From: Piscicola geometra
Lineage: Eukaryota; Annelida; Clitellata; Hirudinida; Piscicolidae
Reading direction: 5' to 3'
Assembly (NCBI GenBank): GCA_943735955.1
Contig: OX030957.1
Coordinates: 6,781,801-6,845,800 of the forward strand
DNA: 64,000 nucleotides
Numbering within the stretch: position 1 is the stretch's first letter; each line of letters begins with the position of its first letter. The translations under genes were made by a program, and so were the position numbers. Shown here one piece after another: positions 35,601-48,124 of this stretch. Below the pieces are notes generated by a model. The model was not told the origin of the DNA, ran no database searches, and worked only from the letters and a program-made list of their open reading frames with translations.

Positions 35601-38600
35601 CAGAAGTATGGGTGGGTGGGTGGGGAGAATGATGGATGGAAGATTGAATAAAAAGAATAAAGAAGTTATACGAATAATAATGAAATAATAATAATAATTT
35701 TAAAAAATTATCCTAATCCTCATCACCATCATCAGCATCCTCACCACCATCATCATCATCATCCTCATCACCAGCATCATCATCGTCATCATCACCATCA
35801 CCACCATCACCATCCTCTCACGTTGAGGGCTTTGACGGCAGGCAGGAGGTTGTACACCTTGACGATTCTTTTCAGCGCGATGCAGCGAACCTGGTTGAAG
35901 TATCTGTGGTGGTGATGATGATGCTGATAAGGATGGTGATGATGATAATAGTGGTGGTGATGATGATGATAGTGGTGGTGATGATGATGGTGTTAGTATA
36001 GATGATAATGATGATGATTATGGCGGTGTTGATGGTGATGATGAACACACAGCCAACCTGTGGAGGATGCAACTGGTGAGGAAGTCAGCTGATTTAACCA
36101 GTTTGAAGAACCTGCAAGGAGGTGATGATGATGATGATGCGGGGTGGTGAAACAGTTGTGATTGCATGTATTGAATAGTACTTTGGATTGGATTGGAAAA
36201 TTAGACACAATCAAGGTATGATGATGATGATGATGCTGAGAGTTTAAACTGCGATGGTGATGATCCTGATAGAATTGTTAGTTGTAACTGTACAGGAGCC
36301 ATCTTCTGGCAAGAGGACCTGATGTAGTTGTTGTTGTTGAGGGCAGAGTGCAGGGCAAGGGCACTGCGCACTTGAGCTGAAGTGCGCACCTCGGGTCGCC
36401 ACCCCTGCGACTCCCTGCGCGGGTGGGTGAGTTGGCAAGTGGAAATAATTTTATTATGTTACAATACTACGCTGTTCAATCTCGGTTCAAACGCGACACT
36501 GCTTATCCCTCTTGACACTCTCTATCATCCCCCTCTCCTACCTTTCCTTCCCCCATCACCACTCACCCACCATCCACCCACCATCCTCCCCCACCAACCA
36601 CCCAGGCACCTAAGCACATCTCCATTATTCAGATTCATCAGCAGCATGTAGGCCCTGAACTCCTTCTCACTCTCTACCTGTACACCCGTCTTGGCGTGCA
36701 GGTCGCTGTACATCTCCTTGAGGGTCTGCAAGCACTTCGTCAGGTTCTCGCTGTTTATCTTCTGGTCAAAAACTCCCGCCTCTTCCTCGCACAGCAGTTC
36801 GGAGCAGACGATGTGGAAGCGCGCGGATTTCTCGCATAACTTCACCGTCGTTTCGTTGCACGCTTGTTGCTGTGTAATGTCCTGTGTGTGTGTTTGTGTG
36901 TTTTCGTGTGTGTGTGTGTGTTTTCGTGTATGTGTGTTTGTGTGTGCGTGCGTATTTAAGTGTGTTAGCGTATGTGGTAGATATTAAATTTATGTTCACA
37001 GGCGCGTAAATACAAAAACAACAGAACCCAGATCTCTAAATAAACAACCTCCCCCAGACCTTGCGAATGGCCCTCATTCGGTTCCACAGGAAGTCGAACC
37101 ACTCGGCCCAGCCGCCATACACGCCATCGGGTCGGGCCAGACTGACCACGTGTCTGACCAGGTACTCCATGGTGGCGTCGAGCACCGCTGGAGGTCTCAG
37201 TTCGTTCTCCAGAGGCAGGTCTTGGTCTGCCGAGGATCTGCCGTGGTGGTTCGTGGTAGTGGTTCGTGGAGTTGTTCGTGAAGGAATGCTTTGAGTAAGT
37301 GTGGTGGATATGAAGGTATAGTAATAAAAAGGTAATTACACTTAAATTGAAAATATAAGAATGATACTAAACTCATAAAAACTTTAAAAAAGGACACAAC
37401 AAAAACCAAAGCCACCTCCATAACAACGACAAGAACAAGGTACTGACCTGGAGTACTCCTTGACGGCCTTGGCATGATCCACCCTGGGGTCCCTCTCTGC
37501 CGGATCGACCACCTCATAAAGGGATAAGCTGTAGCCCGTGGTGGTGGTGGTGGTGGTGGTAGTGGTGGTGGTGGTGGTGGTAATGATTTAATTTTCAATG
37601 TTTTAGACTAGTGTACAATTTGAAAATATTTAAATATAAAATATTATGATATGAGATGATAAAAGCAGACAACCGGAAAATCAGATTGATGATAACTAGT
37701 TTTGTAAGTATTAATATTACTATTACACCTTATACTAGCAGTAGTATCAGTACTAGTGATATTAATGATACTAGTATCAGCACTAGTACTAGTGAAGGAC
37801 CAACCGTCGTCTGGCCTCCCTGACGGCACGCTCCTTCTCTGGACACATGTCGACACACGTGGCCGCCAGAGCAGGTCTGCCCGCCAACTGCGTGTCCTTC
37901 ACGAGGCCCTTGAGGAGTTTGTCGCGTTGGTCCAGAATGTTGAATTGTTCTTGTGCGGTTGTTGCTGTGGTGTTGGAGAGCTCAGAGAGTTGAGATATGA
38001 TGTTCTTGTTGGTGATGGTTGTGTTGTTGCTGGTGGTGGTTGTGTTGTTGCTGTTGGTGGTTGTAGTTGTGTTGGATGATGTTGCGGAAATGTTGGTGGT
38101 AGCGCTAGGTGTGGTTTTCATGTTTGCAGTGGTAGTGGTTCTGTTTGAGGGAAGTACACCATTGAGTGCAGTTGAGGTTGTTGTTGTGGTCTGGATGCTA
38201 TTCGTTGTTGCTTCGGTGTTGCTGTTGTTCTCTTCTACCACACACTCCTCATTCACTGCATCCTGACAATCATCATCATCAATGTCATAGTCATTATTCT
38301 CAACTTCTCCAGCTACTGAAATGACACATTGAGGGAGTTTATTGATATGAAATAAATAAAATGATTCACTATTTAATCTGTATCCTATTTCGTGATTATA
38401 ATCTCTTTGTAAAAATACAAAATTAAATCACTGAACACGTATTTTTGTTAATGACAAAACCTTCAATAGCATCTTCCTCAACAGCTTCAGCATCATTATC
38501 ATCATTAATTTCATTCTCAGTGACTTCATCAATATTTGATGCAGCAGAAAAAATATTTTGTTCTACATTTGTATTGTTACATTCATAATTACTAACACCC

Positions 38601-39583
38601 TCATCATTTTCATATTGATTATAATTATTATTATACATATTATTATTGTTAATATTATTTTCATTATTTATAGAATTTATGTTATTATTATTATTATTTA
38701 TATTATTAATATTACTGTTATTATTAGTAATTATATTTTTATTTTTATTATCTGTTGGAAAAGAAGTGAATATATTATTAGCAGGAGAAGCAAGGGTTTT
38801 CAAACTGCCACTCTTCATTTCTGTAACATTGAAAGTGGCGTGGTTTGGAAGGGTGCTACTATTACTCAAACTTCCTTTTGTGTTGTCAGTGAAAGAGAAA
38901 CTAGGTAGGTTGTTGTTGTTGGATGAAACAATGTTTCCAGAATGAGACGTTGTCACATCCCTACTTTGGGATGTGCTAGCTGATGATGATGAAAATGATG
39001 ATGATGCTGGTTGGGGGTTTGTGGGGGCTAAATTGACAGATCCAAAGACTACAGGCTGCTTGAAAGTATTATTATTGAAGAGAGATGGAGCTGATGAAAA
39101 CAGGCTGTTAGCTGGTGCAACACTAGAGAACAGATTTGTTGTCTGAGACGTCCTTGTTGAACTGAAGGGGTTGCTGGTTGATGTTGAGCAAGCGACATTT
39201 GAAGAAAACATATTTGGTGCGGCTTTGGAAGAAGTGACTGACCCAAAAATATTTTTCTCGATTTTAGTTTGTGAGAATGGATTAGAACTAGACTGAGCAG
39301 TGGAAAAAAGTTCAGCTTTGTCATCATTAAATGCCTTTGCTCCAAACACTATTTTTTTATTTTGAGAAAATATATTAAATGTTTGAGGGTGTGGAACTGT
39401 GGTTTTTGAAGCTTCGACAAAAGATGGTTTTAATAAATTATTTGTGATTTTTGTATTTTCGGCATTTGATACTGCATTAATTGCGAAGATATTGTGGCTG
39501 GAAGGAGGAGCAAAAGGATTTTTGTTCCTGTTGGAGTGTTCTGTGAAATCCATTGAAGAAGAGCCGAAAATATTGTCAGCCAT
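26352..39583 (-). CDS. MCM3AP: Germinal-centre associated nuclear protein GANP (MCM3AP), SAC3 family
   Basis: About 22 minus-strand exons: 39583-38461, 38315-37805, 37528-37448, 37237-37060, 36869-36610, 36414-36319, 36111-36058, 35903-35822, 35582-35253, 35060-34600, 34436-33462, (32953-32914, uncertain), 32535-32370, 32170-31404, 31315-31085, 29657-29466, 29269-29154, 28953-28600, 28314-28259, 28046-27907, 27685-27610, 27265-26352; about 2400 aa (human 1980). The N-terminus is FG-nucleoporin-like (NIFG, VFG, NPF motifs). The SAC3/GANP domain follows with [73 protein letters not shown] and [12 protein letters not shown]-terminal parts ([44 protein letters not shown]) match GANP. It scaffolds the TREX-2 mRNA-export complex at the nuclear pore. 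Low-complexity insertions explain the extra length. The exon 11-12 link is the weak point. Confidence 0.92.
28376..28485. repeat. (CCAT)n microsatellite, MCM3AP intron
   Basis: About 27 tetranucleotide copies with two variants, in the intron upstream of the [11 protein letters not shown] exon. Confidence 0.95.
29674..30868. repeat. 28-bp minisatellite, about 42 copies, MCM3AP intron
   Basis: The unit GATGATGTGGATATATTATG plus GATGGATG repeats without indels for 1.2 kb. Two sites vary between copies: GGATATATT versus GAATGTATT, and GGATGG versus GGGTGG. Variants occur in mixed blocks. It lies in the intron between exons 31315-31085 and 29657-29466. Confidence 0.97.
32566..32645. repeat. (GT)n microsatellite upstream of MCM3AP exon 32535-32370
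   Basis: On the gene strand this is (CA)n leading into the GCATGCAG acceptor of a MCM3AP exon. Confidence 0.93.
33229..33285 (+). repeat. copy of GCGCTATANAAAT-type dispersed repeat (MCM3AP intron)
   Basis: GAAGAGCGCCTTTGTTC... then AAAGGGCGCTATACAAATCA followed by a GATTGATTGAT tail. The two GCGC arms are inverted, making a short hairpin. Confidence 0.55.
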
Positions 39584-39957
39584 TTTAAAAATCTATTTTC
39601 CACAATATTTTGTCAATCGAGATGAAATAAATTTTATTATAAAAACATGACTTTTAGACTTTCAAAACTATTTTCTTTTTTGGTTTTCATTAGTCGGCAT
39701 TAAAAATATTAATAAAAGATTTAGACTTCTTTATTTTTGATTAAATTGGTGAACACAATTCTAAAAATTTAAAACTACACATAAAATGTGACGACTAATA
39801 GACGATATTCTTGTTTAAAAAGTAATAATAAAGTTATATTGTAAATCAATCAAAGACTTAAAAAATCACCGTGGATTTGTACCTTCTAATCAGATAAATT
39901 TTATTCTAATGCTATACTTGAATTAAATCTATAATTTGAAACAAATCATCATCAGCA
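39584..39957. promoter_or_regulatory. MCM3AP promoter region / CIAO3 3' flank
   Basis: 374 AT-rich bases between the CIAO3 stop and the MCM3AP ATG, both minus strand. It must contain the CIAO3 3' UTR and the MCM3AP promoter and 5' UTR. No specific motif is resolved. Confidence 0.5.
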
Positions 39958-42905
39958 TCACCACTTAGTGAACAAGCCAGAAGTCATCTTAGGAACCACT
40001 TTGTAGTTAGCCCTCAAGACCTTGTCTAGCTCCTCCCCGCTCAACTTATCCAGCCAATCAGTGTACAGAGTTTGGAGAAGGGACATTTCCTCAAATCCTA
40101 GTGGTCCATTTTGCTTCTCAGACACACCTCCTTTCTGATCGATGTCTACGTTCACTGGTTGGCAAACTGTAAGCGTGGTTTTTGGTGTTTGATAATTGAC
40201 AGCATCGCTGAAGATTTTCTTGACTTTGTTGAGATGTTGTTTAGATTGCGAATGAATTGTTGTTTCTGTGGATGTTGTTGCTGATGTTTTTGATGTTGTT
40301 CTCGGCGTAGTCTTTTCTGTGCTTGGTAATTCTTTTGTTTCCGGGTGTTTTGATGAGATGCTGGTGTTGGTGACTTCAGTGGCAAGGTCATTTGCCGTCG
40401 TCTGCGGCCTCAACTGACCGCCCCCGTTCAAACAACCTGTGTGTGCGTGCAGAGGAACAACAAGTTGAAGTAATGTACGATAGATGTTTATTTATTCTTG
40501 AAGAACTGAAACTGGTTGGCGGTTCCAGACGGAATAACAGGGAAAAGTAAGTAAAGATTGAATGAATAAATGGGAAATAACATAAGCATGATAGCAAGAT
40601 TGAATCGTGTCGAGTTACCTGAAGGACAAGCCATCACTTCGACAAAGTCGTAGTCGAGTTTGTTCTTCTTGAGACTGAGCACGACGTTCTGAATGTTGCG
40701 GAATCCGTAAGCTATGCCGAACTTGAGGAGGGGCTTTGGAGGAGGGGTGGTGGCAGTAGAGGTGGTGGCAGTGTCACTAGTAGTGTTGGTGGTGGTGGGA
40801 ATGGCAGCTCTCTGGCTTTCAATTGAAGAACTCTTCAAGTCCTTCTCATAAACACAAACCTCCATGAAATCTGAGTTCCTGAATGAATCATGCAAAACTC
40901 ATTAGGTATTCATAAAAATCATCTAATTAAGCATTCATGAAACTAATAAGCAACCTACTTGGTGTTGATGTATTCAAGCTGGTCTATTTTTAGACCGAAG
41001 AGCTGATTGGCTGCGTACTTGATGACGTAATCACTGAAGCCGTCACTGTCGCTGTGGGGTCTGATCACCTCTAGCACGTCCTCTGAGAAGCCTGGACTGT
41101 CGTGGTGGGTCATGACTCATAATAATAAGAAAAGAAAAATTAGTATTTAAAAGTAATATTTTAAGTATAGCCATTTTTCAGGTTGATGTTAGTAGAGAAT
41201 CCAACCAATAGAAAGACACGTCGCCAGGCAACTCAGCCAATGACACAACCTCCCTCTCCAGGATCTCCTCCACCTCAACTTTGGATGGAAAGAAAGATTT
41301 GAAATGGGGGGAAAACAATTTATGAATAAATATAAAGTGCAAATAAAAAAGAGTTAGAAAATTAATAAAATCAGCATTATGAAGAAGCTGCACAACTAAC
41401 GTGTGGACAGAACACAGTCGACTTCTCTAGCGCCTTCTCCACCATCATCATCATCACCATCGCCCACAAAGAAGTCATTCCTAGTGGCTTCGAGCTTCTT
41501 GTCGTAGCAGGGAGCGACAGACACATGGTGAATATCGCGCAAAGGTAGATTGAGTTTCGAAGCCAAGTACGACTTCAAGACGCTGGCCACCAGCTGCTGT
41601 GGACTCTTGACGCTGTTGACGTGCATCAGCAGTTTCGACGTCTGCGTCTTCTCGGCGTAGCAAATCCAGCCTGGGCAGTTGGAGGAGAGGAGGGGCAAGG
41701 GCTTTTGGGAGCTGAGTGTTTGTTGTTGTTTGAGATCTGTTCTTTTATTCTTGCAGCAGCCTCCCTTGTCGACCTCAGCAACCACACCAGTCTCGCTTTT
41801 ACCGCCACAACAAACATCCTTCACACTTGTATTATTTTGGTTTCCATTTTCAATACCACCACTACTACTACCATAACCACCACTATGACCACCACCACAG
41901 CTACCACCACTACAGGTACCATCACCACCACAGCTACCACCACAGCCACTTTTCTTCGAAGCCACCACACCAGGGTACTTGAGTTTGTACCTCATTACAA
42001 ACTCTTTGGCGGTCTCCAGTAGGCTTATCTCCCTGCCCAGAGTTGTGTCCATCACCACGTCAAAGCCTGTATGATGGTGGTGGTGATGATGATGATGGTG
42101 GTGGTGGTGGTGGTGGTGGTGATGGTTATGATAGTTGAATGGCTGATAGTGAAGGTTGAATTGATGATAGAGGATTAACAAATTTAAAATGGTTTCGATC
42201 AAGTTTTAAAACGCTGATATTAAAGTAAACTCATGAAAACCTCACTATGATGAAACCCTCTAAAAGCATAATAGACTCACCCAGACTCCTAAAGAAAGAG
42301 GTCAGCTTGCAAGAGACCTGGTGCATGGAGAGGTGGTGCTTGGCTGCCAGAGAGGCCTTCGACTGCGGAGACAATGTGATCATTAGACGTCGCCCTGGAG
42401 ATTTCTGCGTTGGTGTGTAATGAGGCATTTAATAAATTGATTTAGGTTTGAATAATACTTTTTTGGAAAGATTAAAGTTTAGCTTTAAGCTAACGAAACA
42501 TTTTGTAAACAATCTTGTTTTAAACTCCCCTCTTACGCGAAATCAAACAACACAGCTTACACACACCCACCAACAACCACCACACCACACTACCACACCA
42601 CCACCACCAACCACCACGCCACCAACCACCTCCACCACACCACTAACCACCAAACCACACCACCAACCACCACGCCACCAACAACCACGCCACCAACTAC
42701 CACGCTACCACCTCCACCACACCACGCCACCAACCACCACCTTCCTCTCCTCGATGGCCTTGTACACCTCGTCGACACTCTGACTCGTGATCAGGACAGC
42801 CTCTGCGGACGTGACACAACCGCTGCACGCCAAGCAGTCAGACAGGGTGATGTCTACTTTCTTGAGGCTCTCCCTCTTACCCTCCTGTGTGTATGTGTGT
42901 GTGTG

Positions 42906-43001
<96 letters not shown>

Positions 43002-43275
43002 TGGAGTTGTGAAAAGTGAGATGTTGATTTGATGGTTGAATGATTCAATATATAGGGAGCGAGGATGGCTTAGATGGTAGACATTGGACTTGCAACTCAA
43101 ATCCCTGACAAGCAACCGTGAACTATCATATACCTAGTGTATGTGATGCGGTGTTTGCGACGTATGCATTGAGAGATGTGTACGTCGTGCAGAGTGGCGT
43201 CTCTGCGCATAAGACTATGGTTCTCAGAACAATTGTAACATGGCATGCGTCTGTCAGGCTGACACGATATAGACA

Positions 43276-43353
<78 letters not shown>

Positions 43354-43774
43354 GCTTGAATAATTCAACATATGATGGTTTGAAGAATTAAAAAAAACTT
43401 CTCAAATGATTAAACGTCTAATAGCTTGAAGAACAGCTTAAAAAGGAGTAACAGCACAATAGAGTTGGAATCATTAGTTGAGACCATGGTGATTTGCACT
43501 GGCAGGTCTCCATCAAACTCAATCTTGCTTGTTCGTCCCTTCTTTTCATTTTTCACTGGTTTTATGCATTCCTGAATATTATACGTCAATAGGAAAAACA
43601 TCAGTTAAAGTATAAAACTATATTATTATAACACAAATAAGCATAATTTTCATTAAGCATGGTATGAATTTATGAAGGCCTATTTCAATGATGGAAAAAG
43701 TAATTGACTTGAGATGGTGTGATGTAGTCATCCAAGTCAGCTATGCTCACTGCTCCACTGAACTTTGAAGACAT
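39958..43774 (-). CDS. CIAO3: Cytosolic iron-sulfur assembly component 3 (NARFL/IOP1)
   Basis: Nine minus-strand exons: 43774-43709, 43571-43485, 42884-42741, 42404-42281, 42066-41401, 41278-41206, 41096-40959, 40878-40619, 40436-39958; all in phase, 678 aa (human 476). It matches throughout: [122 protein letters not shown] and a C-terminal W. The N-terminal [4Fe-4S] ligands are C24, C68, C71 and C74, the same spacing as human, and the hydrogenase-like cluster cysteines are all present. It acts in the CIA targeting complex, passing Fe-S clusters to cytosolic and nuclear proteins. Extra length comes from a Gly/Cys-rich insertion in exon 5 and Thr/Ser-rich insertions in exons 8 and 9. Exon 3's acceptor is a CA repeat. 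Confidence 0.97.
42890..43000. repeat. (GT)n microsatellite forming the CIAO3 exon 3 acceptor region
   Basis: On the gene strand (CA)n runs to ...ACACAG|GAGGG, where CIAO3 exon 3 begins. Confidence 0.95.
43055..43352 (+). mobile_element. tRNA-derived SINE with (TA)n tail, CIAO3 intron 2
   Basis: TGGCTTAGATG at 43066-43076 fits the tRNA A-box consensus TRGYNNARNNG exactly. ACTCAAATCC at 43095-43104 resembles a B box at the right distance. About 150 bp of unique body follows, ending in a GTAACATGGCATGCGTCTG block and a (TA)n tract (43279-43352). The body end recurs near 51876. Confidence 0.65.
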
Positions 43775-44384
43775 CTTAAAGATTCAATCATTAGATATTA
43801 ACAATGTTAATTTAACATTTTCAATTTATAAAAATTCTTTATTTAGTGCGTAATTGTTACATTTCATGCTATTCTAATTACCTCAAAAAACTAATATGAA
43901 AAATGTATATAGAATGTTATGTCTTAAAACTGTAATCTTTTGAAAAACTTTAGAATTATGTGATTTAGAATTAAATCACCTAAATTTAAGCTTTAAAAGT
44001 AAATTTAAGTTAATAATAATTTATACTATACTTTTTTTGGCAAATAAATATATATAAAAATTTAATTAATTTTTTTTCAATAAAGCTTTTATTTTGTTTT
44101 TCAACTCATATTATATTAAGTAGTATTATTCACTTTTAATTTAAAACTAAACGGCTTTTCAAAAACACATTAGTTTCACAGTTTTGTCACAAAACTTTTG
44201 TGTTAAACTTCTTTCAAAAGTATCATTAAACTTCTATTTAATTTAATTTTGTTTAAGAAAATTTTATTTAGAATTCGATATTTTTCTCTAGAATACAATT
44301 TCTCTGTTGTCCTTAGTTACACTTGTTATTTTCTGTTCCTACCTGATTAGTCTTCATCAGTTTGAAAAAAGATTTCTATCTAAA
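43775..44384. promoter_or_regulatory. shared intergenic promoter region CIAO3/CFAP20
   Basis: 610 AT-rich bases between divergent ATG codons of two conserved genes. No convincing core motif is seen on either side. Shared regulation is inferred from the layout only. Confidence 0.5.
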
Positions 44385-45329
44385 ATGTTCAGAAACACAT
44401 TCCAGAGTGGCTTTTTGTCTATACTGTATAGCATTGGCAGCAAACCATTACAAATATGGGACAAGAAAGTTAGATTATTTTTATCAAATAAATTTGTTCA
44501 TTAAAAAAGTTATCTTTTTAAACTTTAATTATTTTAGTTTAATTCATATAAATTTTATGTTTATTTTATATCATAGGTGCGTAATGGCCACATAAAGAGG
44601 ATCACAGACAATGACATTCAGTCCTTGGTCTTGGAAATCATTGGCACCAACGTCAGCACCACTTTCATCACTTGCCCTTGCGACCCCAAGAAAACACTCG
44701 CCATCAAACTGCCTTTCCTAGTCATGATAATCAAGAATCTCAAAAAATACTTCACCTTTGAAGTTCAGGTAACTTATCTTCAGTGAAAACTTTGTATGTC
44801 AACTTTACTGTGAGATTATAGAACTAGATACTTAATAGATATTAATAATGTTTTAATTAATATTAATCCATCCCCATCACTACCTACAACCTTTCAAAGG
44901 TGCTGGACGACAAGAATGTGCGCAGACGCTTTCGAGCGAGCAACTACCAGAGCACCACGCGTGTGAAGCCCTTTATCTGCACGATGCCGATGAGGCTCGA
45001 CGATGGCTGGAACCAGATCCAGTTCAACCTCTCTGACTTCACCAGACGTGCCTATGGCACCAACTACATTGAGACTCTTAGAGTACAGGTAGTTTTATCA
45101 ATTTTTCCATTCTTCATTATATTGATCTTTTATCTAATTGTTTATTTCTGTGTGTGGCACCTTTGTTGCTTTTCTTGGCGCGTTATAAATAGAAATCATC
45201 ATCATCAACACCACCCAGATCCACGCCAACTGCCGCATCAGGAGGATCTACTTTTCTGACCGCCTCTACTCCGAGGAGGAATTGCCCGCGGAGTTCAAGC
45301 TCTACCTGCCTGTGCAGGGGAAGAAGTGA
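44385..45329 (+). CDS. CFAP20: Cilia- and flagella-associated protein 20 (BUG22/GTL3)
   Basis: Four exons, 44385-44468, 44577-44768, 44900-45088, 45219-45329, all joined in phase 0; 191 aa against 193 in human. It is almost invariant against the vertebrate protein: [117 protein letters not shown] and an [13 protein letters not shown] end. It is an inner-junction protein of ciliary doublet microtubules that limits tubulin modification and sets cilium motility. It is the only gene in the window free of low-complexity insertions. AATAAA lies at 45564, 235 bp after the stop. Intron 3 contains a copy of the GCGCGTTATAAAT dispersed repeat. Confidence 0.98.
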
Positions 45330-45563
45330 GGGAAGAAGAGGAGTGAGAAAGAAGAGGAAGAGTGATGATGGGGAGGAGGAGGAGGAGGAAGAAGAGGAGT
45401 GAGAATGAGGAGGAGAAGGATTGGGGAATATGTGGGTTGAGATGTATGAGGGTGTGTAAGGAAAGAATGATGTTGCTGGTTTGTGTGGGTGGTTGTTTTT
45501 GTATCTTGTGCTTACTGGATTAGGTGGGTTTCAATGCCAGCTGAGAAACAGCTATAGAGTTCA

Positions 45564-45569
45564 AATAAA
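45564..45569 (+). terminator. poly(A) signal of CFAP20
   Basis: AATAAA about 235 bp after the CFAP20 stop, at the end of a purine-rich 3' UTR. Confidence 0.55.
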
Positions 45570-46069
45570 GACAAATGCGTGGATTTTCTCACAAACTCTT
45601 TCCGTGGTTTTTCATTTTTTGGATTTTTTCAAAACGTTAAATTGATTTTTGAGTGTTTATTTTTTAAATAAAATTTTTCAATTTTCATTGATTTTATTTT
45701 TCCATTAACGTCTTAATTCAAAAGTTTTAGGTAAAATTGTTGAAAAAACATTATATTCGCATAATTTTAAATAATTTTTCATTCAAATCTATGAAAATAA
45801 AAGTATTTTTTTAAATAATTTAAAAAAAAATTAACTTGAATAATTTGAAGTTTGTTTTCTCGTCTTTCAATAATAATTATTATTAGTCAAATTAAATTAT
45901 TCATAATATTATTAAAATCCATTTACGAGTATTATAATTGTTAGCTATAATTACCATCATAAATATTATTTCAAAAAAATTATGTTTGAACTAATAGCCT
46001 AAAAACAATTCATTGAAAATAATTATGGTGTCTGAACATTATGGGTGTCCCAATATTGTACGTTAGATC

Positions 46070-46470
46070 GCGAGTCGAACACTGTTGAGACGTGTAGGAG
46101 AATAAATCAAAGCTTGGTCATTGAAGTATTCTCAGATCCTAGTTCTCGTATTATCATAGTTTAATCGCTCTGCATTTAAAATGATATAAATAATTAATAA
46201 AATTAAACAATGGTAGCAATGGAATGTAATGTTTATAATATATAAAAATTATGAATACTCATAAAATATCCACTCATATTATACTCTATATTTACAATTT
46301 ATTGATCTATAAGGTAAGTGGATGTTTTTATTAAATTCGGAGCGTTTGAACAATGAGTACGAGAAGTAAGATTTGAAAATACTAATACTAATGACCAAGC
46401 TTTGATTTATTGTCTCACACGCCTCTCATCAACAACCGGTTTAAGAAGGTTCGACCCAAGCTCACTTATC
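46070..46470. mobile_element. foldback / MITE-like inverted repeat
   Basis: The left arm contains AATAAATCAAAGCTTGGTCA and TTCTCGTA...TAATCGCTC. The reverse complement of 46340-46466 contains the same words in the same order, including GTCGAAC and CGTGT further out. Arms are about 100-125 bp around a 170-bp AT-rich spacer. There is no ORF. Confidence 0.72.
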
Positions 46471-48124
46471 ATTGCATTTGAATCTTGAAAAGTTGTTTCA
46501 GTCTCGAGTGAATTTAAGGTTCGAGTGATCATTTGAAGATATCTCAAGCAGCCTTCGTTCACGTGAATTCTCGATAGCAAAATCGAGATTCTTTCTCTAC
46601 ATTATTTACATTTGAATTTAAAAAGTACACTTTCAAGGGTTATGAATAGAGAATATATATGTTTCGTCCCATTTGAGAACGCACAAATTATAGAAACATT
46701 TCAAAAAATATCTATAAATTGTTAAATTTTAGACCCATTCAAAAAGTGCTTAACAAATTATAGAATAAAGTAAGGGTTGAAGTAAAATTATTTAACAAAA
46801 AGTTATTTTCGGTTATAAAGTTTGAATGGCAGAATTTCATTTTAAAACTGGCGGAGTTCTCAAAATGCTTCGAACAGTTAAAATAATAAGCGAACCAATG
46901 AAAAAATACTAATTGAGATACGTAATAGGTTAAGTTTTACAGGCTATAAATAAAAGATAAATAAAACCCACATGGACGTAAATAGAAGGAATACTTAGAT
47001 CAAACGCGCCATTGTGAAGAAGAAGTAAAAGTCATAAAAGAAGCATCAGAGAGATAAAAATAAAATTATCTAGTTACAATTACTTTAGTTGATAGTACTT
47101 TGGTTTGAAAGTCTTGTAATGAGAACGGGATCTTGAGTCATACCTGCAAATATCTAATTTATTCATCATATATAATATCATATATATTTAGGGTACCGTG
47201 AAATACAAGATTTTCCGAACAATCACAATGTTCAGCCCATTTCAATAATTAACAATTCATAATTTTTTATTCATTTAAAGAATTACACATATTTCTGACA
47301 TTAAAAGAAACAATTATTTAAAAGGGTGCGAATAAATTGGTATTTTACGGTAGTTCTAAAAACCTGCAATATCAGGATAGTGTTTTAAAGCCCTTCATTG
47401 CCTGATACCTGTTTGAAAAATGCTAAACATAAAAATAAACTTACTGAAAAATAGTATTTAGAACTTGTGAAACGCAATGCACATGAAGGTTTGTCTTTTT
47501 TGATACTCTGGTTGAGATTCACACTCACAGCTGGGATCGACTTGCAGGAGTTGCTGGAGTATTTCAAGAATTGAAAAAGACACATTTATTGCTTATTGTG
47601 AAAATAATAATAATAAATAATTTCGGAAGAAGTCAGAAGAAAATGAAAGTTTCACAAATATCTTTAGAGTATTCTCAAAACCCTTGTTTTTCAAATTTCA
47701 GCGTTTCCTCCAAACTTTTACTCATGCGGACTCAAATCTGCAAAATAGGCATCGACCTTCTTGTATTTATGAGTTTACATCGAGTCAAGATCATATCTGG
47801 GCCACAGCTATCAGACAATAACAGTGCCGCATTGCATCAGCCTGAGGTGTCAATTGATGCGGTGCATTTGCTTCAACTGATTTTTCGTATTTAATTAGCT
47901 TTCACTTGGTTTTTGTTTATGTCTACCAATGTGTAGTCCACATGACACGATAGCTAATTTAAAAGCTTTAAAAGAATAGTTTCTGGGATGGGATATCGCC
48001 AGGTAAATTAATCAACTGTTACAGAGTTCTGCTCCCAGGCGAATGCAAGTGCCAGAGATCCTTCTTCTCAAGCGCCAGTCATCAATATATTGCTTGATTG
48101 CATGTGCCATTCGAGCTGCTGTTT

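Noticed and set aside
47385..47585. 66-codon minus-strand ORF ending near a GTAAGT
   Set aside because: A donor-like site is present, but no acceptor, partner exon or recognisable protein similarity could be found; too weak to call.
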